64,000 bases of DNA from positions 46,609,609-46,673,608 of the forward strand of contig CM042084.1 in the NCBI GenBank assembly GCA_023512835.1, written 5' to 3'. Each line of letters opens with the position of its first letter. Positions within the stretch are counted from its first letter, which is position 1. Positions 11,512 to 22,577 of this stretch are shown here, piece after piece. Position numbers and translations under genes: made by a program. The DNA is from Taxillus chinensis (taxonomy: Eukaryota > Streptophyta > Magnoliopsida > Santalales > Loranthaceae). The notes beneath the pieces are model-generated. The model did not search any database and was not told the origin of the DNA. It saw only the letters and a list, made by a program, of their open reading frames with translations.

Positions 11512-12600
11512 ATGGAAATGCTCACAAAATTGACTGAAGAAAGAGGAAGACTTCCGACCGGGGGAACTACCAATCACCATCAAGAGCAGGGACAGGAGGC
11601 CGTTCAGTCACCCAACCTGGCTCCAAGCTAGGCACCCACATACCATCCTGCTATGGCACAACCTCCAACCCCAAATCAAACTCATTTCACTATGCCCGCA
11701 CCAGGAAATGTAATGGAAGCGGTGGGTTCCCCAGCCCCTCAGGAAAATGTTGAGTCTCCCGCTCTACGCCGACTTGAGGAAAGATTGAAAGCCGTAGAAG
11801 GCATTGACAGCTATGGTATGACCAGCCCACAAGACTTATGCTTAGTCTCTCGGAAGGGTGTTACCGCCAAAATTCAAAATGCCAGATTTTGAAAAGTTCA
11901 ACGGGACACGATGTCCGAGGACACATCTGGCCATGTATTGTCAAAAGATGGCCGCTTATGCTGGTGAAGACAAGCTCCTTATGCATTGTTTCCAGGAAAG
12001 CCTTACCGGGGCATCCCTTCGCTAGTATTTTCAACTGAATGGAAACCGCATTAAGACATGGAAGGAATTAGCTACTTCCTTCTTGGCACAAGATAAACAT
12101 GTCACCAGTCGGCGCTGGATCGACTAACCCTATAGTCTATGGAGAGGGGATCCGAAGAGAATTTCAAAGATTATGCACGAAGATGGAGAGAGGCAACTGG
12201 AGGTCCAACCTCCCTTACCGAAAGAGAACTCACTACTCTTTTTATCAACACACTAAAAGGTGTCTACTATGAGAAGTTGATTGGTAACGTCTCCAACAGC
12301 TTTGCAGACTTGGTTGCATTTGGTGAACGTGTAGAAAGTGGAATTGAAGGAGGAAAGCTAAAGGGTGATGCAGCTGAGGCATCAAAACGGTTTCAACCAC
12401 CAGCAAAAAAGAAAGAAAATGAAACCAACCTGGTATACCCATCGCACCCGCCGATACAACCAACGTTCTACCAAGCACCAGGGTGCTATAGAGGGTCACC
12501 TATGGCCGCCTACGCTGCACCTGCACCACCTCCCCCATTCATGCCATACTTGCCACAGGGAGGGGTTCCATTTCCATATCCCATGACACTTAATCCATTT
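11512..12600 (+). pseudogene. Ogre-type gag, N-terminal and central part
   Basis: The region starts with MLTKLTEERGR-like sequence after 11516, then LRRLEERLKAVEGIDSYG (about 11766). Frame changes affect 11,820-12,130. A clean Retrotrans_gag-type stretch runs 12139-12600 with ENFKDYARRWREA, TLFINTLKGVYYEKLIGN and SFADLVAFGERVESGI, followed by a proline-rich tail. It is cut at 12600 by the solo LTR, and the reading continues after 13863. The product would be the particle protein; this copy cannot encode it intact. Confidence 0.75.
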
Positions 12601-13863
12601 TGATGGTCCCTTGGAGCCTAGAGGGGGGGGGGTGAATAGGCTCTTATCGAAACTTTTTTACACTCTTAAGGGACGGCACTGATCTAGTTAAGTGATAGAA
12701 TCACTGCGGAAGATAACCAGATAGTGGAAGTATTTTGTTTTATTATCAAGAGATAATTACAACAAAATAGAAGCAACTCTCTTACACTCGCTTTTTACAA
12801 AAGGATTCACACACTAGCCTAGATTTTATCCTTGAGCTCTTGTGCATACAAAGGGTTAATTCCGGCTCATACCTATATCTCTTTCTTGCAAATATACAAA
12901 TATGAATATTTATACAAATATTCCTAAGAGACAACCTTGGAACTTGTAGTTCTGGAATGCGTTCAGCACTAACTATTCCTCGGTAATCTCTCTCCTTGAT
13001 CGCTGCGGTTTGTGGAGCTCAAGATCTTGGGTTTGAAAAGTATAAGTGCATTTGTGAGTTCCCAAATACAATTGAGGTTGTGTCCACATATCCAGATGAT
13101 CCACGTGTAAGATTCTTTAGGTTCTCAATAAATTTGTCTTACATTGGGATGCCACGAGCTGATAACATTAAATGCGGTGAGTCGAAGTAGTATCTTCTTG
13201 GTCCGGTGTAATTCTCTTTACTCCGTTGCTAATGAAGCTCGGAACCTTACTCCGTGTTAGTGATTGCTTACTCCGTAGATTTTTAGATCTGGAATCCTTA
13301 GTCCGTGCCGTGTCTTCCTTACTCCGCATGTAAGTTCCTTACTCCGTATGTAAATTCCTTACTCCGTATGTAAGTTCCTTACTCCGGGCGAGTCTTAAAA
13401 GGTCGGATGACTTATTCCGTATCGTTGCTTCCCTTACTCCGCATGTAAGTTCCTTACTCCGTATGTAAATTCCTTACTCTGTATGTAAGTTCCTTACTCC
13501 GGGCGAGTCTAAGGGATCAGAGTGCTTACTCCGTACTAGCGCTTCCTTACTCCGTATGAGTAAGTTGTCCGGATTCCTTACTCCGTATATAGTTTGTTTA
13601 CTCCGTGCGAATAAAGGCTCGGATCCTTATTCTGCATCAATACTTTTAAGTTCTTAGTCCATACGAATGTTCCTTATTCCGTATGTATTGATGACTTGGT
13701 TATTTACCAAGTGTTTGATGACACTCACTCTTGTCCGGATCAGGATTATGTATCCTGTCCTTAGCTTTGCTCTCACGAGTGTATCTCCGGATTAATATCA
13801 TATCTTCTGCAACGATCAAGTAAACACAAGAGATCTCAGATCAAATTACATAAGGCTTTATCA
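12601..13863 (+). mobile_element. Probable solo LTR (1263 bp) inside the Ogre gag
   Basis: The insert begins TGATGGTCCCTTGGAGCC and ends GGCTTTATCA, fitting TG..CA, and gag reading is interrupted exactly between these points. Flanks are CCATT on the left (12595-12599) and GCATT on the right (13864-13868), a possible degenerate 5-bp target duplication. No internal region, primer site or coding sequence is visible, so a solo LTR is preferred. Superfamily is not determined; a short non-autonomous element is an alternative. Confidence 0.55.
13199..13690 (+). repeat. CTTACTCCG minisatellite with 115-bp higher-order duplication
   Basis: About twenty copies of (C)CTTACTCCG or single-base variants are spaced irregularly by 9-30 bases such as TATGTAAGTTC. 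A segment of four copies beginning ACTCCGCATG at 13321 recurs at 13436, a 115-bp period. No ORF of note crosses it. Confidence 0.8.
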
Positions 13864-14626
13864 GCATTATCCAAATTCTGGGTTTGATCCAACACATTTC
13901 AACCAAGAGCACCTTACGTAGAGCAACCAAGGCCAGCAAGTCAAGAAGGACTAGGACCCTCATCCCAAGGAAAGGGGCAACCAAGAGCCCCGACCTAGCA
14001 AGCAGGAGCAAATCAGGCTTCTCGTCGACCACAACAAGAGTTCGACCCGATTCCAATGACATATGCCGAACTATATCCCAAGCTTTTAGAGGCAAGGATG
14101 GTAACCCCAATACCCTTGGGAGAAATAAAGACTCCTCCCCACTGGTACAAGCCGGATGCTCAGGTGAATATCATCATGCAGGTGGAGCTGACATGATATC
14201 GAAAACTGTATAACATTCAAAAGGAAGGTTCAGGCATTAAAGGATGCAAAGTGGCTTGATTTTTCCGCACTGGCTGGGACACCAAATGTGAACAGCAATC
14301 CACTCCCAGAACACTCCAATAATGTTGCTAGTATCAAGAATGAAGGACGGCTGGAAAGGGTCTCTCAAGTACAAATGAAGAAAATGTATTTGTTTACTCT
14401 TTCATGAGAACATGGCTATATATCGACTAAAGACGTGCCAAAGGCGTAAAAGGAACAGATGGCGAAAAACAATGCCTTTACCACAAAATGTCACGGGGGC
14501 ACGATATCGAACACTGTAGCGAGTTCGCTAGCATGGTACAAAAGCTCATGGACCAAAGGATGATTGAATTCTCCAGAGGAGGAATGGACAACCAAAGCCA
14601 CATGAATTGCCATGGGTGCCAACACC
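13864..14626 (+). pseudogene. Ogre-type gag C-terminal region, broken
   Basis: After the solo LTR the gag reading resumes with YPNSGFDPTHFNQ (about 13869). Stops and frame changes follow, then a weak DWLDF-like stretch near 14250 and HGCQ near 14615. At 14626 it is cut by the Athila element, immediately after the first ACACC target copy (14622-14626). Confidence 0.6.
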
Positions 14627-16117
14627 TGATAACGTGCATTTTATACCGTTATTCTAGTGTTTATATAGGATGTTTCAGAGCATGATTAGAGCCTTATTGC
14701 TTCATATATCATATATATTTGATCTAACCCCTAGGAAGATGCTACTTGCAAATACATGCGTTTTTAAGCTGTTTTGGCAGATTTTGGAGCTCACTTTTGA
14801 CATAGTAAATGGCCTCAAACAATTGGCGTGCAAGAACAAAAGTTGCTTAGAATGATGTCCTCTACCTACCACAGAAATTGCAGAGCATTTGCAGCTGCAC
14901 GTGAATTCACCCATTTCACGTGCAAGCATATTTTTGCTTCTCAGGCCTCTACAGGATGCAAGGAAGCTTGGGGAGAAGTTTGAGCTGATTTGGAGGTGCA
15001 CGTGAATTCACTATATCACGTGCAAATTGACGTGCAGAGATATTTTGGGACCGATCCTATCGTTTTTTCATGCTGATAATTTGTTTCTGAAGGCCTGTGT
15101 CCAAATTGTGGATGGAAGATAGAGATTTTAATGTTTGGAGTGTCACTTATCAAAACTACGCCGTTTTGATAGATGGGCTAGGGTACACACCTCAAAGCAC
15201 ATCCAACCTCTATAAATACAGCCTCCACGCCCCCTGCAACCTATCCTAGACCCCCCTACACGTTTTTAGAGAGAGAGAGAGGCTTCACGACTTGGAGGCT
15301 GCTCCTTGACCTAGGAGAGCAACCGTCGCAGCCGTCGCGGATTTTGGAGCCTGGATTTGAAGCCTTGTTGCGCGCGTGGATTAGAGGAAGATGTTTAGCT
15401 TTACTGCTATGGTTTTGCTTGTAATCATGCGTGAGTAGTTCTTATAATCTAGGGGAGCAAGGTAGCCCCCTTGTTGCTTTGCTGTGTTTATAAATATTGG
15501 GTTTGGATGATTGAGTTTTGCATGTTTTATGAATCTGTTCTTAATTTCTATCTTTGGATGTACACCTTGGTATTTTTAGCCCTAGTCCAGGGATTGAGAT
15601 TCATAACTTATTTGTAATTGGTGTGATCGTTATCCTTTTGCAAGTATGATTTATTGGCTTTGCATGTTTGTGTGTTTAGATTACCATTCCGCATACAACT
15701 CTTAAAAAGGACCTCAATGACCATTTGTTGTCCTTGGCTTATGTTTAGCATGTTTTCAATCGGACAACCCTGTACTATGAACCAAAGAGAGATAACATAG
15801 GGAGGTGAAATTGTGACCTTAGATACTTTTAATCCTTGAATCTTAATCCTAAAATCAATTTGCTTTGTTTGTTTATTTAGAAAACCAAATAAAAATTAGA
15901 TCTTTAGTTTAAAAAAAGAAAACTTTTTGCCAAGACATTTTATAGAACAAGAGTAATTGGGTGCTTTGATTTGAGAACTAGAAAACTAGGCTAATCCTGT
16001 GGGTTCGACCCCTTGCTTGCTCGCATTCTTTTAGTGCAAACTTAGGGAATTTATTGTCTTGAAGAGAGATTTAACGACATTAGCTAGCTCTTTTAGAGAG
16101 CTAAAAATCTGTCATCA
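14627..16117 (+). repeat. Athila 5' LTR (1491 bp)
   Basis: It starts TGATAACGTGC and ends CTGTCATCA. It matches the 3' LTR almost throughout. Promoter-like parts: CACGTG inverted motifs (14845-15048), a 22-bp near-palindrome ATCAAAAC-TACGCC-GTTTTGAT (15149-15170) and TATA box CTATAAATA (15211-15219) followed by a GA run near 15271. Start of transcription is inferred to lie just downstream of the TATA box. Confidence 0.9.
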
Positions 16118-16119
16118 AA

Positions 16120-16137
16120 TTGGCGCCGTTGCGAGGA
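16120..16137 (+). promoter_or_regulatory. Athila primer binding site
   Basis: TTGGCGCCGTTGCGAGGA follows the LTR end. TGGCGCCGTTGCC-type sites are common in Athila-like elements. One or two bases look mutated. The priming tRNA is not assigned. Confidence 0.7.
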
Positions 16138-16336
16138 TTCAACGGTTAACTAGTTTTTAAAATCAACATTGAGTGAAATTGTTTGAATTTTGATCTTGGT
16201 GTTTTATTTTGTCTTTTATTTTCTTTTATTTTTCTTTGAGTTTTTATTTGTTTATTTTGCATTGTTGAGTCTTTGGGTGTGTTCTTGTTGTTTTACAGGA
16301 ACATACACTAAGTGTTTGAGGAATTCCTAGTTGTGC

Positions 16337-18282
16337 ATGCCAAGACAGGAGTTTATACCATTTAATCGGGAACCTGAAGATTGTTCAGAGCTCGTCGCAG
16401 GGCAGCTAGGGAAGTAGCACAAGAGGCTAAAGAAGCACTGCAAGGCTTAGAGCATTCAGCAGGTGAATTGATGGCAGATTTAAGGCCTGATGGTGGTGCA
16501 CCGCAAGGAGGGGCTAATTATAATGGCCAATATCCAGGAAGAAGAGGGTAATCGGTTTATGCCCGTAACCTTGTAACTATTGCGAGACCGATGATGTCGA
16601 CCATTATTCCGTGATTCGGCAGACAAGAGTCCAAGCAAATAGCTTCGAGCGAAGCCGGCATTGATTAACATGGTGAGCAACAACGCGTTTGGAGGAACAG
16701 CCGTGGATGATCCACACCAGCATTTGATGAGGTTCTACCAGATGTGCGACACCATAAAGATCAACAATGTATTGGAGGAGGCAATAAAGCTAAGGCTTTT
16801 CCCTTTCTCTTTTAAGGGATAGAGCTCTTGGCTGTGATTCAACGATCAAGACAGTTCAATCAACACTTGGGAGGAGATGCCGGCCAAGTTCATGTCAAAG
16901 TACTTCCCTCCTTCCAAGGTGATCCAGCTCGAGGGGAGATTAGCAGATTCGGCAAGATGAGATGGAGACTCTTCATGAAGCTTGGGAGCGTTTCAAAAGA
17001 CTTAGTGAGAAGATGCCCTGATCATGGAAGACCCTAGTGGATTCAAATTGAATCTTTCTACACAGGTCTTCATCCCACTCACAAGATAAGGTGAATGCGC
17101 ATTCTTGGAGGATGCTTGATGAATCTAGAGCCTGATCCAGATAGAGCTCTTGGAGAGGCTGTCATTAGTAATTGGCGGTGGTCTAATGTGCGTGCTTCAA
17201 AGCCAAGGGAGAAGATAGCTTGATTGATAATTCTTCCAATGATATGCAAGCACAGATTCAAGCTTTAGTGAAAGGCATGGAAGTATTGGCTCTTAAAGTT
17301 GAAGGATCACAACAAGCTTTACCGATGGCCGAGAGGAGTGGAGTGAAGAAGCAAATTATGTTGGAGGAAAGGGCTTGTATCGAAGCGGCAATTTTATCCT
17401 CAACAACAACAACAAGGGTATAACCCGAACCAGTACCATCTCGGCCATTTCGGAAAAACCAGAACCGAGGGGAGATACCTCATTTCGATACAAATATGTG
17501 CCCCCGAGCATGAAGCGGGAATAGACATGCTACGGATAATTATTTACACCCACCTCCAGGATTCGAGCGAACAGCCTCGGCCTCAACAACAAAAAGGAAG
17601 GGTATATCGAATGTGGATGAGCCAACCAAACGAGAGGATAATTTGGAGGAAAGGGTAGTCACCATTGAATCTTAAATGAAGAATATAGAAAAGCTGTTTG
17701 TGAGTTTGGCCCGAATGTAAATCAAGGAGTCTCAATAAATCTTTTCCAAGTGATACTGAGGTGAACCCCAAGGAGAGCTGCAAGGCTATTACTCTAAGGA
17801 GCGGGAAGGCACTGAAAGAAGCTAAAGAGCCTAAGAAGAAGGCAATTCCAGAATAACAGAGCAGACCCTTGGAAGCTGATGACCAAGGAAAATCAGATAA
17901 AGCTGAACAAAGAGTGCAAGAAAAGAAGGACCAGCAGCTGAGTCAAGATAGAATAGCTGAAGAACAGAAGCAAGAGCTCAGGCCTACTATGCCATTTCCT
18001 CAGCGGATGAGAAATCAGAGGGTTGAGGAAGAGTATGAGCGTTCCCTGAGTTTATTCAAGCGGCTTGAAATTAATATCCCATTTGTGGAAGTTTTGGAGC
18101 AGATGCCTAGGTACAGAAAGTACATCAAAGATTTTGTGAAGATGAAGAGGAAATATGGGGATCAGGAGACGGTGGCAGTCACTAACAAGGTGAGTAGTGT
18201 TGTTCAAAAGAGCTTGCCCATGAAGCATAAAGATCCGGGCAGTTTTAATCTCCCTTATGTGATTGGCAATGCACCGCAGTAG
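16337..18282 (+). pseudogene. Athila gag, degenerate
   Basis: An ATG at 16337 starts MPRQEFIPFNREPEDCSEL and stops after about 26 codons. Capsid-like pieces follow in different frames (RGEISRF near 16930; a glutamine- and lysine-rich linker 17869-18000). The last open piece (17869-18282) ends with a conserved-looking stretch including FKRLEINIPFVEVLEQMPRY and YGDQETVAV. Its TAG at 18280 is in frame with the protease that follows, so that stop is a lesion. The lineage has a long gag of this kind. Confidence 0.7.
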
Positions 18283-18717
18283 CAGGCCTTATATGATTTA
18301 GGGGCCAGCATCAATTTGATCTCCTTTGCTTTGTACAAGCAGCTTGGGCTTAAGGGCATGAAGCCCACTTCCACATCATTACAGTTTGCTGACCGGTCTA
18401 CTGGAAGGCCTGAAGGGATAATTGAAGACGCTTTAGTCAAAGTGGGCTCCTTCATATTTCCAGCGGACTTTATAGTTTTGGAGATGGAAGAAGATAGAGG
18501 AGTTCAGCTACTCCTTGGAAGACCGTTTCTCAGAATGGGTTGTGCATTGATTGATGTTGCTCAAGGGCAGCTAACTCTAAGAATTAATGAGGAGACCTTA
18601 GTCTTCCACATGGGGAAGGCTTTACAAGGTCAAGAGGAGGAGGACTGCCTTTGGGTTGAAGACCTTGACGAATTGGTGGAAGACTACTTGCGAGGAAGAA
18701 ATTACCACCACCAATAA
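18283..18717 (+). pseudogene. Athila aspartic protease
   Basis: The same frame as the end of gag continues with LYDLGASINLI, matching the retropepsin active-site region with D-L-G in place of D-T/S-G. A flap-like segment VLEMEEDRGVQLLLGRPFL follows (about 18475-18535), with LLGRPFL equivalent to the ILGRPFL seen in plant elements. Stops TAA at 18715 and TGA at 18733 separate it from RT. The lack of a hydroxyl residue in the active-site triplet occurs in Athila copies, so it is not clearly a lesion. Confidence 0.7.
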
Positions 18718-18756
18718 TGGAGCCCTTGACTTATAGAAGCTCAACAAGATGAAGAG

Positions 18757-20019
18757 ATGTACTTGACAGTTGAGGAAGATGAGCAAACTACAAACTCTTT
18801 GGAGCAAGCCGAGGAGGAGAAAGAAGATGACATGCCTCCAGCTCCAGACCGGAAGGAGCTGCCTGAACACCTAAGGTGCGAATTTTTAGACTCTACAAAT
18901 CGGTTCCCTGTCATTTTTGCTTCTAATTTGAATGATGTGGAGTGTACTCAATTGATAGAAGTCCTTAGGAAACACAAAAAGGCCCTAGGATGGAACATTG
19001 AAGACATTAGGGGTATTAGTCCAGGGATTTGCATGCATAAAATTTTGATGAATGATGATTTTAAACCTCTATTTGAAAAGACAAAGAAGATTAAACCCTG
19101 CCATGAAAGAAGTTGTTAGGAAAGAAATTTTAAAATGGAAAAATGCGGGTATAATTTATGCTATTTCCGATAGTGAGTGGGTGAGTCCATTGCATGTTGT
19201 GCCCAAGAAAGGGGGCATGACCGTGATTAAAAATGAAAAAAATGAATTGATCCCATCTCGCATTGTGACGGGGTGGAGAGTGTGTGTTGACTATAGAAAG
19301 CTGAACAAGGCTACTAGGAAGGATCATTTTCCTCTTCCTTTCATTGACCAAATGTTGGATAGGTTAGTTGGTATAGTCACTATTGCTTTTTAGATGGCTA
19401 TTCCGGGTATAATCAGATCATGGTTAAGCCCGAGGACCAAGAAAAGACCACCTTCACATGCCCCTTTGGCACTTTTGCATTTAGGAGAATGTCATTTGGG
19501 CTTTGTAATGCCCCTGCCACCTTTCAAAGGTGTATGATGGCCATTTTTCAGGGTTTGGTTGAGGAGATCATGGAGGTTTTCATGGATGACTTTTCGGTGT
19601 TTGGTTCCTCCTACCAACAGTGCTTGAAAAATCTAGATGTGGTCTTAGATAGATGTGAGGAGAAGGAACTAGTCCTAAATTGGGAGAAATGTCATTTCAT
19701 GGTAACCGAGGGGATAGTTCTAGAGCACAAGGTGTCTACACATGGTTTGGAGATAGACAAGGCAAAAATCTCCACTATTGAGACTCTGCCACCTCCAACC
19801 AATGAAAAAGGAGTGAGAAGTTTCCTTGGCCATGTTGGCTTTTATAGGAGATTCATTAAAGACTTCTCAAAAATTGCAAAACCCATGAGTAGGTTGTTAG
19901 AAAAAGACACAAGCTTTGAGTTTAATGCAGATTGCTTAGAAGCTTTCAACATCCTCAAGGATAAGTTAGTCACTGCACCTGTTATAGTCACACCTGACTG
20001 GGCTCACCTTTTGAGCTAA
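18757..20019 (+). pseudogene. Athila reverse transcriptase
   Basis: The pre-RT segment (18757-19119) ends in a frame change near 19,090. The fingers and palm (19052-19393) include SPLHVVPKKGG and RVCVDYRKLNKATRKDHFPL. The frame shifts again near 19,400, then TFAFRRMSFGLCNAPATFQR, the catalytic FMDD at about 19579-19590 and a thumb/connection with VRSFLGHVGFYRRFIKDFS. The key carboxylates are present but no single frame covers the enzyme. In live copies it would act inside particles to make element cDNA. Confidence 0.85.
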
Positions 20020-20400
20020 TGTGTGATGCGAGTGATTATCTTGTGGGGTAGTCTTAGGGCAAAGGCGAGAAAAGGTGTTTAGGGTCATTTACTATGCTAG
20101 TAAGACCTTAGATGATGCTCACCAGAACTATACCACCACCGAGAAAGAGTTGCTAGCCGTGGTTTATGGTCGCACCAAGTTTAGACCTACCTTTTGGGGT
20201 CTAAAGTCATTGTTTATACTTGGTCATGCCTTGCATTGAAATATTTGTTTGCTAAAAGAAGCTAAGCCACGCTTGATGAGGTGGGTTCTCCTCTTATAGA
20301 ATTTGACCTTGAAATTAGAGACACAAAGGGAGCCCTAAATTCTGTGGCTGATCACCTCTCCCGTGTGGAGAATGCACCTAAGTCTCTACCCATTGTAGAT
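20020..20400 (+). pseudogene. Athila RNase H remnant
   Basis: A CDASDYLVG motif follows RT directly, with stops after it, then DDAHQNYTTTEKELLAVVY (about 20112-20170) in another frame and a terminal DTKGALNSVADHLSR (about 20311-20360). These are RNase H landmarks, but the middle carries several stops. Confidence 0.75.
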
Positions 20401-21660
20401 GACTTTCCCGATGAGAAGTTGTTTGAGGTGCATCATCTTCTTTGGTTTCTTGACATAGAAAATTATTTAGCCACTGGGTTCATACCTGCCAGGTTAAACT
20501 ACCACCAGAGAAAGAAATTGTTAGTGGATGCTAAGAAATTCATTTGGGAAGACCCAATTCTTTATAGGAGGTGTTTTGACCAAATCATTAGAAAGTGTGT
20601 CCTTGAGGAGGAGGTAGATGACATAATACATTATTGTCATGCATCACATTATGGGGGCCACTTTGGGGTGCAAAGAACTTGTGGCTAAAATCATGCGGTG
20701 TGGCTTTTATTGGCCTCATATGGTGAAAGACACCTATGTCCACATCAAAAAGTGTGATAGATGTCAAAGGGTAGGTGGTCTGTCTAGGAAAAATGAGATG
20801 CCCTTAACTGAATCCTTCCATTGAAATTTTTGACATTTGGGGTATTGACTTCATGGGGCCATTCCCCAATTCTAATGGGTATTCACACATTTTTCTTGCT
20901 GTGGATTATGTGTCTAAGTGGGTAGAAGCTATTCCTACTAGAGTGAATGATGCTAGGGTTGTGACTCACTTCCTTACTAGGAACATCTTTAGTCGTTTTG
21001 GGACACCAAGGGTTATAATCGGTGATGAGGGTAGTCATTTTTGCAACAAATTGTTTGACAAATTATTGAACAAGTATGGTGTCATTCATAGGGAGTCTTT
21101 AGCTTACCACCCGCAAGCTAATGGACAAGCGAATGTCCAACAGAGAGATTAACGTCATTTTAGAGAAAATTGTTGGAGCCAATAGGAAAGATTGGTCTCA
21201 AAGGCTTGATGAAGCCTTATGGGCATATAGGACAGCTTACAAAACTCCCATTGGGATGTCACCTTACCGTATTCTATATGGTAAGGCATGTCACTTGCCT
21301 GTGGAACTAGAACACAAGGCTCATTGGGCCTTGAAGAAGTTAAATTTTAACCCACAAGAGATCAAGGAGCTTAGGATGACTCAATTAATTGAGTTAGATG
21401 AGCTTAGGGCTGGATGCCTATGATAGTGCTAAATTTTACAAAGAAAGAACTAAGAAATGGCATGATAGGCAATTCGAACAATGAACTTTTAACCTTAGGG
21501 CAGAAAGTTCTTCTATTTAACACAAGGTTGAGGTTATTTCCTGGAGAATTAAGGTCTAAGTGGATGGGACCTTTTGTAATAGTTGATAAGAAGCCATATG
21601 GGAGCTTTGAGCTCCAAGTCTGAGATGGCAAGAAATTTTGGGTGAATGGCAACATGTTTG
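20401..21660 (+). pseudogene. Athila integrase
   Basis: The zinc-binding N-domain is seen as HYCHASHYGGHFG (about 20630) and CDRCQRV (about 20750), with a frame change between them. The catalytic core has IDFMGPF (first Asp, near 20846) and GDEGSHF (second Asp, near 21023). The third acidic residue, normally E in NGQAE, is replaced: NGQANVQQ at about 21118-21140, followed by a frame change into [15 protein letters not shown]-terminal segment runs LFNTRLRLFPGELRSKWMGPF (about 21510-21570). Loss of the catalytic Glu and the frameshifts make it inactive. Confidence 0.8.
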
Positions 21661-21699
21661 AAACCATACTTTGATTCCACTCAGTGAGATAGTTGATTC

Positions 21700-21785
21700 C
21701 CTCTATTTCACCATTGCATGATCATAACTGAAAGTCTAGCTACAGACTTTAAATAAAGCGCTGGTTGGGAGGCAACCCAATATTT
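21700..21785 (+). other. Post-pol inverted motif
   Basis: TTGGGAGGCAACCCAA (about 21766-21781) lies about 100 bases after the integrase end. It is a small inverted repeat (TTGGG/CCCAA) found after pol in many Athila-like elements. Its function is not known. Confidence 0.5.
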
Positions 21786-22002
21786 ATTACTATGTTTTAT
21801 TTTATGTTATTTTCTTTTATTTATTTTATTCAATAAATTTGTTTGCAAGCTAACCATTGTGCAGGAGACTTTGTTCCTTTCTTAACTAACCATTTGCAGG
21901 ATGAGCAAATTATTGGGTCCTGAACTTGTGGAATTGTTTTTAAAGTCAAAGTCAAGGAGCAAAGAGCAAGTGAAGCCCAAAAGTGCTTGAGGATGGGCTC
22001 AA

Positions 22003-22453
22003 CCAATTCACGTGCAAGACTTAAAGATGGTCCATAATGCACAAGCAACAAAGTGGAGAAATTTGGGCCAGTTTGGGCCTGAACGTGAATTTGCACGTGA
22101 ATTGCCCAATTCACGTGCACCTCCTTTTTGAGTCGTAACTTTCTGGAATGGTAGATGAAGACCATGTGAATCACGTTTACTCTTGCACGCGAATTGCTAG
22201 CTGTCATTTGGTGGCTCAAAAATACAAAATACCGAATTTAGCCCTCCTAGAAGCTTCAAACAATTCACGTGCGAGAAAGGACTATTGCTTGCCCTCAAGG
22301 GGGACCCACCACCAAAGTTTGGGACAATTCTGACCTGCACGCCAATTCAACCAATTCACGTGCAAGGGCTATTTTGGTTAGAACACTCTGAAAATTTAGG
22401 GGCACATGTATCACGCCAATTGGAGCATCTTTCCTTCTGCACGCTATATAAAG
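22003..22453 (+). promoter_or_regulatory. Internal promoter-like module with CACGTG motifs and TATA box
   Basis: Four AATTCACGTGC motifs or their inverses occur at about 22007, 22093-22120, 22262 and 22352, the second as an inverted pair GCACGTGAATT...AATTCACGTGC. TATA box CTATATAAAG is at 22444-22453. An ATG (22578) for the next ORF follows about 125 bases later. The motif set matches the U3 region of this element's LTRs and of the chromovirus LTR. Promoter activity is inferred; the downstream ORF would need a subgenomic RNA. Confidence 0.5.
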
Positions 22454-22577
22454 AGAGGCCATCTTCAAAGGCTTCCACACCAAAATCACTCCGGATCCGA
22501 GTATTAGAGAAACTCTGCTCTTTTGCTCTCTTGCTCTTTAGTTTTCTTGCTCTTTGCTCTTTATTCTCATTCCAAAG

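Noticed and set aside
12996..13860. CRISPR-like impression from regularly recurring CTTACTCCG
   Set aside because: Unit is only 9-10 bases, spacers are irregular and repeat-like, and the context is a plant LTR.
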